From Cryoendolithus antarcticus (Eukaryota > Ascomycota > Dothideomycetes > Cladosporiales > Cladosporiaceae), in assembly GCA_002077065.1 (NCBI GenBank), contig NAJO01000020.1, forward strand, positions 832,821-896,820: 64,000 bases of DNA, given 5' to 3'. A model generated the notes under the pieces. It worked only from the letters and a program-made list of their open reading frames with translations. It was not told the origin of the DNA and did no database searches. The translations under genes and the position numbers were made by a program. Positions 42,096-52,209 of this stretch are shown here, piece after piece (within the stretch, counting starts at the first letter, position 1; every line of letters begins with the position of its first letter).

Positions 42096-43688
42096 ATGCC
42101 TCTAGGAATCCAACGTATCAACGAGCGAACGCAACGGCCAAACGCGAACATCAACTTCATCAAGCCCCTTCCGGGACCAGATCAAGCAGCATCTCAGGAC
42201 TTCTTGAACCGCATCGCGGCACAATGCTATCCAGTCATGAAGGCCAACTACATGTCCGTCATGTCCCTCGCCGAGCACGAACACAACAATGAGTTCCTTG
42301 GCCGGAACTTCAACGCCGGCGAGCTGATCGAACTCGTCCTCAAGGACAAGAACGGCCGATGGCTGGGCTTCAAGTTCGTGCAGATGGTCATGATGCACGA
42401 GCTAGCCCACTGCAAGCAGATGAATCATTCGAAGTACTTCTGGCAAGTCCGCAACGGCTACGCGACCGAGATGGAGGGGCTCTGGTCACGAAGGTATCTA
42501 GGCGAAGGCCTTTGGGGACGCGGTCAGGAGCTCATCACAGGCACATACGCCAACGATCGCATGCCTGCGGCCGGAGACGTTCCAGAGCATCTCTGCGGTG
42601 GTACTTTCCGACGCCGGGGCCGCAAGAGGAAGCGGGGAGCTGCTGGCGTGGGAGACGCCAATGAGAGGCCGAAGGTATCGTATGCCGAGAGGCAGCAGAA
42701 ACGTATTGCCAAGAAGTTTGGCACGCATGGTGACGGCGCGGCACTCGGAGACGACGAGCTTGTCCGCGGCGCACTAGAGGCTGCTGGCGGCAAACGAGGC
42801 ACGGGAAAGCCTCGCGTGGCGAACAGCAAGCGTGGGAGGGAGCTAAGAGCTCAAGCTGCGCTGGCTAGGTTCGGAGCTGCCAAGGTTGTTCCGGTGAAAG
42901 AGGAGCCGATCGACGTTGGGGGCGATAGTGAGACGGAGGACGAGGCCGGGGACTTCACGTACGAGCAGGACGAGACTGGATTCACCAACATGACGCGAGT
43001 TTGTGGCGATGAAGGCGAGGGTGAAGATGAGGAAGGAGCCGGGGAGGAGTTGGATCAGCTGCGTAGGATGCAGAGTGATCTCACCCAACCCCAGCCGAGA
43101 TCACCCGATCGCCTCCACAAGGCCAGTAGCAAGGGTGCTACTGCAGGCTCGAAGTCAGTCGCGGATAGAATATCGCACGAGGACTCAGAAACGGAAAGTG
43201 AAGCGGAAGAGCCTGGCCATGTTCCATCGCCTGCAGCCGCTATTGCAGCACCAAGCAAGCCTCAAACCTCCACGTGCGAAGTTCCAAGCCGCAACTCTCC
43301 GTCCGATCAGCAAGCCGCCTCGACCCTGGCCCCACCGACCGCTGCTGTAGAGGCTACAGTCCATGCGATTGCTTCTTCGACGGACACAGCCCCGCTTGCT
43401 CCAGACCCTTCAAGCTGCCTAATCTGCTCCATGGCCAACGAACTCAGCAGCCCCACCTGCATGGCCTGTGCTCACGTGCTTCGTCCGAAGCTTATGCCAA
43501 ACCATTGGCGCTGCGGTAGCGAGATCTGCGTTGGCAGTAGCTACATTAACGCCGGCGACGCGGGGCGATGTGGTGTTTGTAGTGGAGCAAAGCCCAGTGC
43601 TGCGGCCAGAAACGCTATGGCTGCTTCCTCAGCTGGGACAGGGAGAGCTGCAGGGTTCATTGGAGGGGAGGTGTTGAGGTGGGACTGA
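42096..43688 (+). CDS. WSS1: DNA-protein crosslink protease WSS1 (WLM domain)
   Basis: Wss1 is a DNA-activated metalloprotease that digests proteins crosslinked to DNA and works with Cdc48 and SUMO. It is a single exon of 530 aa. The WLM domain spans residues ~1-200 with the zinc site H101-E102-x2-H105-x5-H111 (HELAHCKQMNH) followed by FW and a GLWSRRYLGEGLWG-like segment. The middle is Lys/Arg-rich, then an acidic disordered linker. A Cys-rich RanBP2-type zinc finger follows (CLICSMANELSSPTCMAC), with a second Cys-rich stretch near the C-terminus. The tail resembles fungal Wss1 variants with added zinc fingers. Confidence 0.93.
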   Translation: MPLGIQRINERTQRPNANINFIKPLPGPDQAASQDFLNRIAAQCYPVMKANYMSVMSLAEHEHNNEFLGRNFNAGELIELVLKDKNGRWLGFKFVQMVMMHELAHCKQMNHSKYFWQVRNGYATEMEGLWSRRYLGEGLWGRGQELITGTYANDRMPAAGDVPEHLCGGTFRRRGRKRKRGAAGVGDANERPKVSYAERQQKRIAKKFGTHGDGAALGDDELVRGALEAAGGKRGTGKPRVANSKRGRELRAQAALARFGAAKVVPVKEEPIDVGGDSETEDEAGDFTYEQDETGFTNMTRVCGDEGEGEDEEGAGEELDQLRRMQSDLTQPQPRSPDRLHKASSKGATAGSKSVADRISHEDSETESEAEEPGHVPSPAAAIAAPSKPQTSTCEVPSRNSPSDQQAASTLAPPTAAVEATVHAIASSTDTAPLAPDPSSCLICSMANELSSPTCMACAHVLRPKLMPNHWRCGSEICVGSSYINAGDAGRCGVCSGAKPSAAARNAMAASSAGTGRAAGFIGGEVLRWD

Positions 43689-44325
43689 GAATCTTAGCGA
43701 GGACTCTCTCGTGCTCTGGGCCCTATCGCTTTCGGAAGACATCTTCGCAAGATTACGCCGAGGACTCTACACTGCTTGCTGGTAGCCGCGGTCTAGGTAA
43801 TGTAGAACGAAGTTTCTCGGCAGCACGGCTCAACGTACCGTGCAGAATTCCATGTGACCATTCCTGGTCCACCAAGATCCTGGAAGCCCACAGCAATGTA
43901 GAGTCTCGGTTGTAGTTGCAGTGATTGTAGCGAAAGGCCAGCCTATAAGTGAGCGCAGACGGTAGGGAGACAGCAGCCGGTTCGTTCTCGTGGCCAAGCT
44001 TCAACACACGTACAAGATGTCGGCACAGGGAAAGCGTCAGTTGCCGTCCAGCACATCAGACATGTTCACCGTCCAGCCTGATACATGTCAACAGAGAACG
44101 TCCGTAGTGTTATTGAAGATGAGGGACAATGTAACACGATGACCTAAAGATAGTGGCAGTCTTGGTGTCAAGAATACATGTAGACTCGTATGTATTCGTG
44201 TGTACTCTGTACATGATTCGTAGCTGCTATGACAAAGGTCGCAGCGCTGGCGCCCGTCTCGCATCGCTCATCTACGACACTCTGAGCGTCACTCGCGTTG
44301 GCATGCAGACTCAACCGCGTCCAGC
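43689..44325. other. Convergent 3' spacer
   Basis: This 637-bp region lies between WSS1 and the MFS permease. Only short ORFs without family features were found. Confidence 0.5.
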
Positions 44326-45896
44326 CTAGTAAGCGAATGCAAGAATGCTCTCGTCATTGCTCATCCTGATCTTCCTGTTCGATCTCTTCAGCCAGATTCT
44401 CATGATCCAAGCCGAGCCGGCGCAAGCAAGCGAGAAGCCTGCGGAAGAGGACATGGCGATGGTGTAGCGTGGGGCGTCGGACTTAGGCCAGAGGTACTAC
44501 ACGACTGTCAGTGAAGCTGCCATGAGGTGTAGGTTTGGAGACCACTTACAGGTGTCCAGATGAACGAGGCGTTGGCGATGGTGTTGACAATGGCCAGACT
44601 GATAGACTTCTTCTCCTTAGTCTGTCCGCAAGTCGCAGATACCCAGCCCAGAATGATGGAATTGACAGCATAGGTGCCGATCGCAAACACGCACATGGCG
44701 AAGTAGCGGGCGCCGGTGTTCAGCGTGGCGCAGCCCAGCACAAATCCGAAAATAGCCACAGCCTTTGCCATGGTTATATGCCACGTTCGCTCGTTGAAGC
44801 GGCCAGATGAATAACTCCAAGCGATACTGATGAAGCCTGCGATCAGGTACGGAGGGCAGGTCAGCACCAGCGTGATGGTGTCGCTGAATCCGAGAGTCTT
44901 GACAGCAGTGGGAAAGAAGTTTTTAAAGCCGTTAGCAGCAAGATGCATGTGCTGCATAAAGGCAAAGAGCCAGATCTTAGGGTCTGAAGCAGCAATCTTG
45001 AGTCCTTGCCACACAGAGGTCTTCCCAGAAGCTCCGACAGTATCCGTAACAATACGGCCGTTGGCGAGCAGACGCTCCTCGGGCGTGAGCCATTTGGTCT
45101 GAAGAGGATCATCGGGAAGGACGAAGGCGGCTCCAACGGCGATAACGAAGGTGACTGCGCCTTGGAGAATGAAGAGCCACTGCCAGCCTGCGAGTCCGGC
45201 TTTGCCTTCGAGTCCAGCGAAGATACCGGCAGCGATCAATCCAGCGAATGCAGTGGCCAGAATGTTGCCAGTGTAGAGGATAGAGATCCGCGTGGCAATT
45301 TCCTTTCGCGTGTAGAATATTGACAAGATGTAGAGGGCGCCAGGATAGTACGGAGCCTCGATGACACCCAGAAAGAAACGAGTGAGGAGGAGGCCGACAA
45401 AGCTTTTCGACGCGGCGGTGCAGCAGGTGACAATCGCCCAGATGGCCATGCAGCCGGACATGTAGTAAGATGGCTTGATGCGGGTGATGAGCATGTTGGA
45501 TGGTATCTGTCCAAGGATATAGCCAACGAAGAGGATTGAAACGCATGTCTGGTATTGAGTGTCGGTCAGACCAAGGTCTTCCTCGAGACTGCTAAGGCGT
45601 GCAAGGGCGATGGCGTTGCGGTCAAGATAGTTGAGCCAATACATCAGCCACAGCCTGTGGTAGGTTAGCTGTGCCCGCCACGTTCTATCAGCCTTCCTTG
45701 CTCACATTGGCATAATCCATCTGTCAAGTTTCTTGACGAGAGCGATCTCAGCTGGGTCGGTCTTTGTGTGAGCTCCCGAGTAGTCGAATTTGGCAGCAGG
45801 CTGCTTCATGACCTCCTCGTCGACGGAGGCGTTGGTCTGGACAGGACAGAGCTTGTCATCGACGTACTTGACGTCGACATCCTTGACTTCCGCCAT
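44326..45896 (-). CDS. MFS permease, anion:cation symporter (Dal5/allantoate-like) family
   Basis: This is a plasma-membrane proton-coupled transporter for small organic anions or vitamins; the exact substrate cannot be told. There are three exons, 45896-45706, 45654-44550 and 44496-44326 (introns of 51 and 53 nt), giving 488 aa. Family features are an N-terminal polar tail ending in KKLDRWIMPM, then WLMYWLNYLDRNAIALARL in TM1, a GYILGQIPSNMLI motif, RFFLGVIEAPYYPGALYILS, and an FIWTPYLWP segment in the second half. About 12 hydrophobic segments are visible. The last 56 residues come from the third exon; without splicing a short false tail is read. Confidence 0.92.
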
Positions 45897-47129
45897 GATG
45901 TCGGCGAGGCTCCGGGATGGTTGAGTCCGTGTTCTGGAGATGAGAGGAGAAGAGAACAGCCAAGCTCAGAGGAATTGGGAGAGTCAAGCTGAGAAGAAGC
46001 ACCAGAGTAGGGGTGGTGATGGGGAAAGAACAACGCCTGTGACTGAAGAGAGTCTAGGAGCTATATACAATACCTTAACTTCTCTCCACACGATGAAGAT
46101 CGGCCAACACCAGTGCTGTTGACCCATAACAGCGGACTAGTTCCATTGAAACCTGGAGTGGCTTGGGGAAATATGCGAAGCTGTTCTCGCGCCTAGGCTT
46201 GGATCCTCTTGTGTGCGGAGGACGACGTTGCTTCGTGACCAGTCGTGGGACCAGAGAGTTCTCGAGATGCATTACCGTCAGATGCCATGCGCTACTGCAA
46301 GGCGAGACTCCGCCAAGGCCATGGCTCTTCTTCCTTTGACTTTCTGACACGAAGGACGCTCCACGCAATGCTCCATGGCGCCCCCGCTTCCCCAGCTACT
46401 TGCACGTGAGGTGCACGCGCCTGAAGGCATGCCCCGGGGTTTCACCAACAATCGCTGGTCTCTAGCCATGCCATGCCAAGTCCGTAGAAGCCCGACATCT
46501 CTGGCCAAGAGACCGACGTTGCACCGCTTGTGAAGGGAAGTTGGCGACGCTCAAGAGCAATGGCATGGGATCTCGAAATTTGTCCGTGACGTTCCCGAGG
46601 CGCGATGATCGAGGGCAAATCATCAGTCCAGTGCTACATGTTCTTCCGCATTTGCGCCGTGCTGTATGTCCTAGGTGGCTTGGCCTGCGTGAGGTGTAGC
46701 TCTCATACATAGTGGCGTGAAGATCGGAAGAGTGTATTGCCGGCACTGCTGATGCCCAGGGCTGCGACAACAGCAATGAGACCGCATAGCCATTGGACCA
46801 GGTTTGCGGTCCAGTGTCTGAATGGATCTCCGCTGAGATGCATGCGTGCAAGACGTGAACAGCCGTGTCATAGAGTTATCAGTAGGGAGCGTGATCCAAG
46901 GTATCAAGCGATAGCGGAGTTATAACTCCGAACCCTCTGAGCCGCGGATCTTGCCTGACCTTGCCTTTGGCAAGGTCAGGCAAGATACAAGGAGTCGCGC
47001 ATTCTGGGGTTGAGATGGTTGACGAACGCGACCGAGGGATGAAATTTCAGTAAGGTTTGGCGTGAACAGGGCCTCAAGACCATCGCACAGTATTCGTGAA
47101 TTGAAGTCACGAGACAGGACACCTCCTAC
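45897..47129. other. Spacer of 1.2 kb, no gene seen
   Basis: The region lies upstream of the MFS gene and downstream of COG3. Short ORFs on both strands have random composition. It contains the perfect hairpin at 46948-46986. Confidence 0.45.
46948..46986. repeat. Perfect 18-bp inverted repeat with 3-nt loop
   Basis: The arms ATCTTGCCTGACCTTGCC and GGCAAGGTCAGGCAAGAT are exact reverse complements separated by TTT. Pairing stops at 46947/46987. It lies in a gene-free spacer ~145 bp beyond the COG3 stop. Confidence 0.9.
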
Positions 47130-49757
47130 CTAACTCAAGTCCCCATCGCGGTCGGCATTCGCAAACACCCCATCCAGTCTCTCGCCAAATACATCCGGAC
47201 CAAGCACATCCCCTTCTCTCCCCTTGCCTTTCCGTCCGACTTTCCTTCCCGGCTGTCTCCCAGCCATGCGTTCAAAGAACTCCTCATACCCACTCTGCAC
47301 TCTCTCTTTGACAGCTTGCAACAACGTGACCCCAGTAGCACGATTCCTCGCACGCTCAGCTTGCTCCATCGCCGTATCTTCAGCCGGGAAGAACGAAGCT
47401 AGGAGGCTAGATAGCTCGGGCACAAGAGTTTCAGCACGAGAGAGAAGTTCGTGGACTGCCTTGTCGCTCCCTCCAGCAGTGGCGATCGCAGGGTCGGTCA
47501 AGGAAAGAGGACCAAGGATCTCAAGCGCACATTCCTCGACTACATTGCCGATGACACCCCGTAAGCGGCCGTCAAGCTCAGCTTTTGCATCGAGCATGTT
47601 CTCCACCACGCGCGGAAGCAGATTGCCGCCAACGACTGCTGAGCTGACGAAGCGGATCCATGTAGCTGGGTTCCAAACACGGAGGTCGTTGTGTTGCAAC
47701 GACAAGCTTGAGAAATCGAGATCTACGTCGGGCTGAGATAGGGTCTCGAGATCGAACGTGACAAGCTGGTGTTTGAGGTGTAGAAGATGTGCCAGCAGAA
47801 ACAGGTGGGATGAGGCTTTCTGGGGCGTGCCGAGGTTTGGCGGGCTCGAGAGACGGTTCGAGGCTGAGAGGAGTGAGAGCGTGGTCGAGTGCACGATGCG
47901 GTGCGCAAGGTCGTCGAAGACGCTGCTGTGGATGAGGCGGTATATGCTGCGTAGGAGATGCAGGGCAGTGGGCAATGTTGGGTACCAGTTGCCTGTGTGC
48001 TGGGCGGGACTTTGGCCGAAACCAGCTTCTGACGTGGGGTCCGTGGGTGTTGCTGCGGTGTCGAGGCCCGTCGAGGCGCGGCGTCCAGAGAGTGCAGGGC
48101 CATTGGCCTTGCCGTTTGCAGTGGGCTTCAGTCGCTTCGGCCATTCGAGGTCTGCCGGCTTGGGCTTGTAGCCTTCGATGCCGTCTCGAAGCACAGTCAA
48201 CGCGAGGAAGACGAGACGTGTCTGTGCGTCTTCAAGCGCAGGCTGTATAAGGACGCCAAAGTCAAGTCTTCGCACCATGACAGGGCGACCGTTACCCACA
48301 GGACTTGCCACACGACTATCTGCGTCTGAGTCTTCCTCGTCGCTTTCGTTGTCCATGTATCGTCCCTGCAGAGACGCGCACAGCTGACACAGCTTCTCCA
48401 CTTTCGTCTCGTGAATGATCCGAGGTCGTAGATAATCGTACATCGGGTCCATGAGGGTTTCGAGAAAATCGTACAGCGCGCCGACAGTCTCGAACCACTC
48501 ATACCACAGATCATGCTCATCGAGACAGATGCTGCGCATGTACGCAATGGCTGATTTCGAAAGATCCAGCACGTCACTCTGTTGAGGATCTGCAGCAGTT
48601 TCGGCAATGCGCCGAGTCACCAGCGGTAGTACAAGTCTGCCTCGTGTGGTTGAGTAGGACTCGTAAAGCTCGCGCATCAAGCCAGTATACTCTGGCTCGC
48701 GTCCAGCATCCACATCATCTGGCGTCGGTACAGCTCGCTTCTGGATCTCGAGTCCGAGCGCCTTGAGCTCAGGAGCTGGGACACGAAACTTGGCGTACAA
48801 TAAGGCAGAGTGCGTGGTAGCCTTCAGCTGACCGCTTTGTATTCGCTTAGCAATGTCATTCGCGAGGTCACCCAGCGAGCGCGTGAAGTGATGTCGGATG
48901 AGTGTGAGTGCGCGAGTGAGCAGAAGTCTGTACTTGGCTCGATACGTAGCACTTTCAAGCTGCTTCGGGTGCGCTTCCATGTAAGCCAAACAGTTGTCGA
49001 GACTTGACAGCATGCTGGGGAAGTCTCCGCCTTGGACCAGACTAGCAGCACCAGGAGCGTTCAGTCGTCGCGTCATGGGCTCGAGGTATGTGTAGTACCT
49101 TGCATTCTCCTCTATGCCGTCCGCGAGAGTCGAGAGCCGGCGCTGCTCTGTAATGAGGGACTCGCATTGCTTCCTGAAAGCATCGGTCTGCAACTTTACC
49201 GCTGCGAAGGAGCTTGAGAGGCTAGCCAAAATCGCTAGAGTGTCACTCGTGGATTCCAGCAGATTTGTGAGATGCGAGTCGGTAAGCTGTAGCTGCTGGG
49301 CGTAGGCTTCGTATTCGGCATGGCTCTCCTCTAGCAGTCGGTCCTCAACCTCTGCCACCTCGTCCTCGAAGGCTAGCTCTGCATCACGATGCCTACTGAG
49401 GTATCTCTGACTGTCCAGACTTCGCTTTCTCACATGTCTAGTGTCTTGCGAGGACCTTGCGGTTGCAACATAGTAAAAGTCGGAGTAGCTCTGTGCTCGC
49501 CTTCCTAGGGTAGCCTTTGGCGGCCCAGCTCGTAGGGTGTTCACATCCTCATTGACCTCGGTGATGACCTCTATGGCAGTATCAGCCTTCTTATCTACCT
49601 GTCGCGTCGATCAGAACAGCTGTACCTACCACGGCTCTTCAACAATTATGCTTACTGGCTGTTGCAAGAGGGATGCCCTTCGTGCATGGGCGGGCTTCTC
49701 CTTCTTCGAGGGCTGCGCAGCGGTGCTGGTCAAGGTGTGGAACCAGGCGTCGTCCAT
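47130..49757 (-). CDS. COG3: Conserved oligomeric Golgi complex subunit 3 (COG3/Sec34)
   Basis: Cog3 is a lobe A subunit of the COG tethering complex in retrograde intra-Golgi traffic. The exons are 49757-49656 and 49598-47130, joined by a 57-nt intron (GTAAGC donor, CTGAT branch-like), giving 856 aa. The Sec34 N-terminal helical bundle is recognisable (SYSDFYYVATARSS, YEAYAQQLQLTDSHLTNLL, LITEQRRLSTLADGIEENARYY, then TYLEPMTRRLNAPG). The remainder is long alpha-helical sequence with a Ser/Thr-rich loop near the middle and a Lys-rich stretch close to the end. The first 34 residues come from the small first exon. Confidence 0.93.
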
Positions 49758-50036
49758 GTCTGTAGTTTATCTGGGCATTAGCAGGAGGCTTTCACCATCG
49801 AATTGGCCAATTCTTACCGTGTTGTTGGAGCAATTGGGCAGTGTCGTGTACAATGCCCACATGTCACCCCCGGAGATCGAGCCGAACACGCCGCCCTCGC
49901 TAATCTGCATGACGTGCCAGACTTCGAGATGTCTTGTAGCCGACTCGAAGATGTCTAGACCGCGCACTCTTGTGGTTAAAGGAGAAGTCCTGCACGACCG
50001 AAGGGACTGATACAGGCGACGACAGACATCATCATA

Positions 50037-51875
50037 ATGTTTGCACGCACGGCACCCACAGCGATACCACGCTGCTCTCGACTTCTCTCCACGAGAGCGC
50101 AGATACTGGCCAAGCAGGCGAGCGAGCAATCCTATGTGGTATCAGCATCACATCAGACGAAGGAATATAGGAAGCAGCAGCAGCTATACAGGACTTTCCT
50201 CGCAGTTGCTCTTGCTGGCGGAGCATTGACTCTGTCACAACTCTATATCAACGACGGTCACATACTTCGGCGAGCTCATGCAGAAGCACCAACGCAGGAA
50301 GAAGAGAATGCTATCATCTTTGAGAAGTCGCGGAAGCAGGTAGGTGTAAGTAAAGAGGAGAATAGGGATCTCATCTCGAGTCAACACCACCAGGTGAAGC
50401 GAAGCTGGGAGAATCCGGGAGTGTATGCATGGGGTAGCAACACCGGCCGGGTCGTGGCACCAGACAGCAATGAGAGCAACATCAAGAACCCCAGACGATT
50501 GGCATTCTTCGACGGCAAGCTCTTGCGAGACATCAAGCTAGACCGCAACTTTGGTGCTGCGATCGACGAGCAGGGTGACCTTCTGCAATGGGGTAATGGC
50601 TATGCACCAGATACGAAAGCACCCGTGCGGACGTTGAGCGGCAAGAACTTGACCTCGATCACAATCTCGCGGGATCGGATCCTTGGACTATCACGATCAG
50701 GCAAAGTCTACAGCGTGCCTATCTCAGCCGAAGACCAAGCAGATGGCGCGAAACCTCAAGAGAGCAGCTGGATCCCCTTCTGGTCTAGCAATAGTAACGT
50801 CGCGTACCGTGATCTCACTCCCAAAACCCTTGCCCGAGGCGAGACCATTTCATCGATTGCTGCTGGTCTCGAGCATGCCCTGCTACTGTCATCCACCGGT
50901 CGTCTCTTCTCAGCAGCTAGCGCGAGCGACGCCTACCCAACTCGAGGTCAGCTTGGCATCCCCGGCCTGTCCTGGCAGACCCGTCCAGAGGGTTCATTCG
51001 ATCAGCCTCACGAGATTACGACGCTGTCAGGCTTCACCATAAGCGCCATAGCTGCCGGGGAGCGTCACTCACTCGCCCTCGACAGCCAAGGCCGGCTCTT
51101 CACCTGGGGCGATAATAGCGCCGGCCAGCTGGGCTTCGATACAGCCGCCGAGACCTCTCTCGTAGATGCTCCCAGTCTCGTTCCAATCTCGAAACCCTAC
51201 GCCGGCACAGCCCAAACACCCCGAATCACTTCGATCGCAGCTGGAGGCAACAACACTTTCTTGACAGTGGACGCCACAAAGTCCCTCCCGCAACCCGGCT
51301 CCCTTCCAATCTCAAACCCAGACCCCTCTCTCTCCCGAAACATTGGCCGCGTGACAGCCGATACTTTCGCACTCGGTGCCGGAATCTCAGGTCAACTAGG
51401 CAACAATCGCTGGACACATGTCCAGTCAACCCCAGCTAAGATTCCCTCCCTGAGTGGTCTTTTCGAATACGACGAAACGACCAATGTCACTGTGCCCATC
51501 CGCCTCGCTCGTCTGAGTGTAGGTGATCGCCACGCTAGCGCCACGATGAGCAATATCACTTACCTCTCCGCCTCGGCCACAACAAGCGATGATGACACGA
51601 ATTGGGGCGCTGACGTGGTATTCTGGGGGAATAATGAGCATTATCAATTGGGCACTGGGAAGCGAAACAACGTTTCCCAGCCTCTGTATCTCGCGCCGCT
51701 GGATGAGGGTGCGGAGGTTGCGAGGGCGAAGAGGAGTAGTGGGAAGAAGGAGGAGCATCGCTTTCACGTTACGCCGCGGGCGAAGGTGAAGATTGGCGAT
51801 GGAAGGAAGGTTGAGGTGGAGCAGAGGGTTGAATGTGGGAGAGGCGTTACGGCTGTGTACTCGGGGACATGGTAG
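50037..51875 (+). CDS. FMP25: Mitochondrial RCC1-repeat protein FMP25-like
   Basis: Yeast Fmp25 is an inner-membrane protein needed for cytochrome bc1 assembly. It is a single exon of 612 aa. An Arg/Ser-rich presequence lies at residues ~1-30, then a transmembrane segment at ~53-70 (TFLAVALAGGALTLSQLYI). A series of RCC1-type blades follows: GVYAWGSNTGRVV, GDLLQWGNGYAP, ITSIAAGGNNTF, GERHSLALDSQGRLFTWGDNSAGQLGF, and GADVVFWGNNEHYQLGTG. The combination of presequence, a single TM and RCC1 repeats fits Fmp25 rather than nuclear RCC1. It is divergent from COG3 with 279 bp between starts. Confidence 0.87.
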   Translation: MFARTAPTAIPRCSRLLSTRAQILAKQASEQSYVVSASHQTKEYRKQQQLYRTFLAVALAGGALTLSQLYINDGHILRRAHAEAPTQEEENAIIFEKSRKQVGVSKEENRDLISSQHHQVKRSWENPGVYAWGSNTGRVVAPDSNESNIKNPRRLAFFDGKLLRDIKLDRNFGAAIDEQGDLLQWGNGYAPDTKAPVRTLSGKNLTSITISRDRILGLSRSGKVYSVPISAEDQADGAKPQESSWIPFWSSNSNVAYRDLTPKTLARGETISSIAAGLEHALLLSSTGRLFSAASASDAYPTRGQLGIPGLSWQTRPEGSFDQPHEITTLSGFTISAIAAGERHSLALDSQGRLFTWGDNSAGQLGFDTAAETSLVDAPSLVPISKPYAGTAQTPRITSIAAGGNNTFLTVDATKSLPQPGSLPISNPDPSLSRNIGRVTADTFALGAGISGQLGNNRWTHVQSTPAKIPSLSGLFEYDETTNVTVPIRLARLSVGDRHASATMSNITYLSASATTSDDDTNWGADVVFWGNNEHYQLGTGKRNNVSQPLYLAPLDEGAEVARAKRSSGKKEEHRFHVTPRAKVKIGDGRKVEVEQRVECGRGVTAVYSGTW

Positions 51876-52209
51876 TGAGCTGCGTTGGTGATGACGCGAG
51901 CGACAGAAGAAGCAGACCGCTCAGAGGCTCGTCGTAAAGGACAATGCTGATGCATGCAGAGCCGCGACTGTGCATACACAGCGAAGCTGCCTGTGAGAGT
52001 TTTGTCTTCTCTGGAAAGTCTAACTCTCGAGGAAGCCCGAGCGGCGATTGGTCATCGCTGTGCAGCCTACACAAGCATTATCGACCTCGTGGATCTCTCG
52101 AGTGGTCCGCTTTGTCCGTTATCCGCATGGGATGTGCATAGCGATGCTCAAATCTGATAGGGGTAATGTGGAGCACTGAAGAGTCGATGGTCCATAGCGT
52201 TTCGGTTGT
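51876..52209. other. Convergent 3' spacer
   Basis: This 334-bp region lies between FMP25 and NUP42. I see nothing beyond probable 3' untranslated sequence. Confidence 0.5.
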
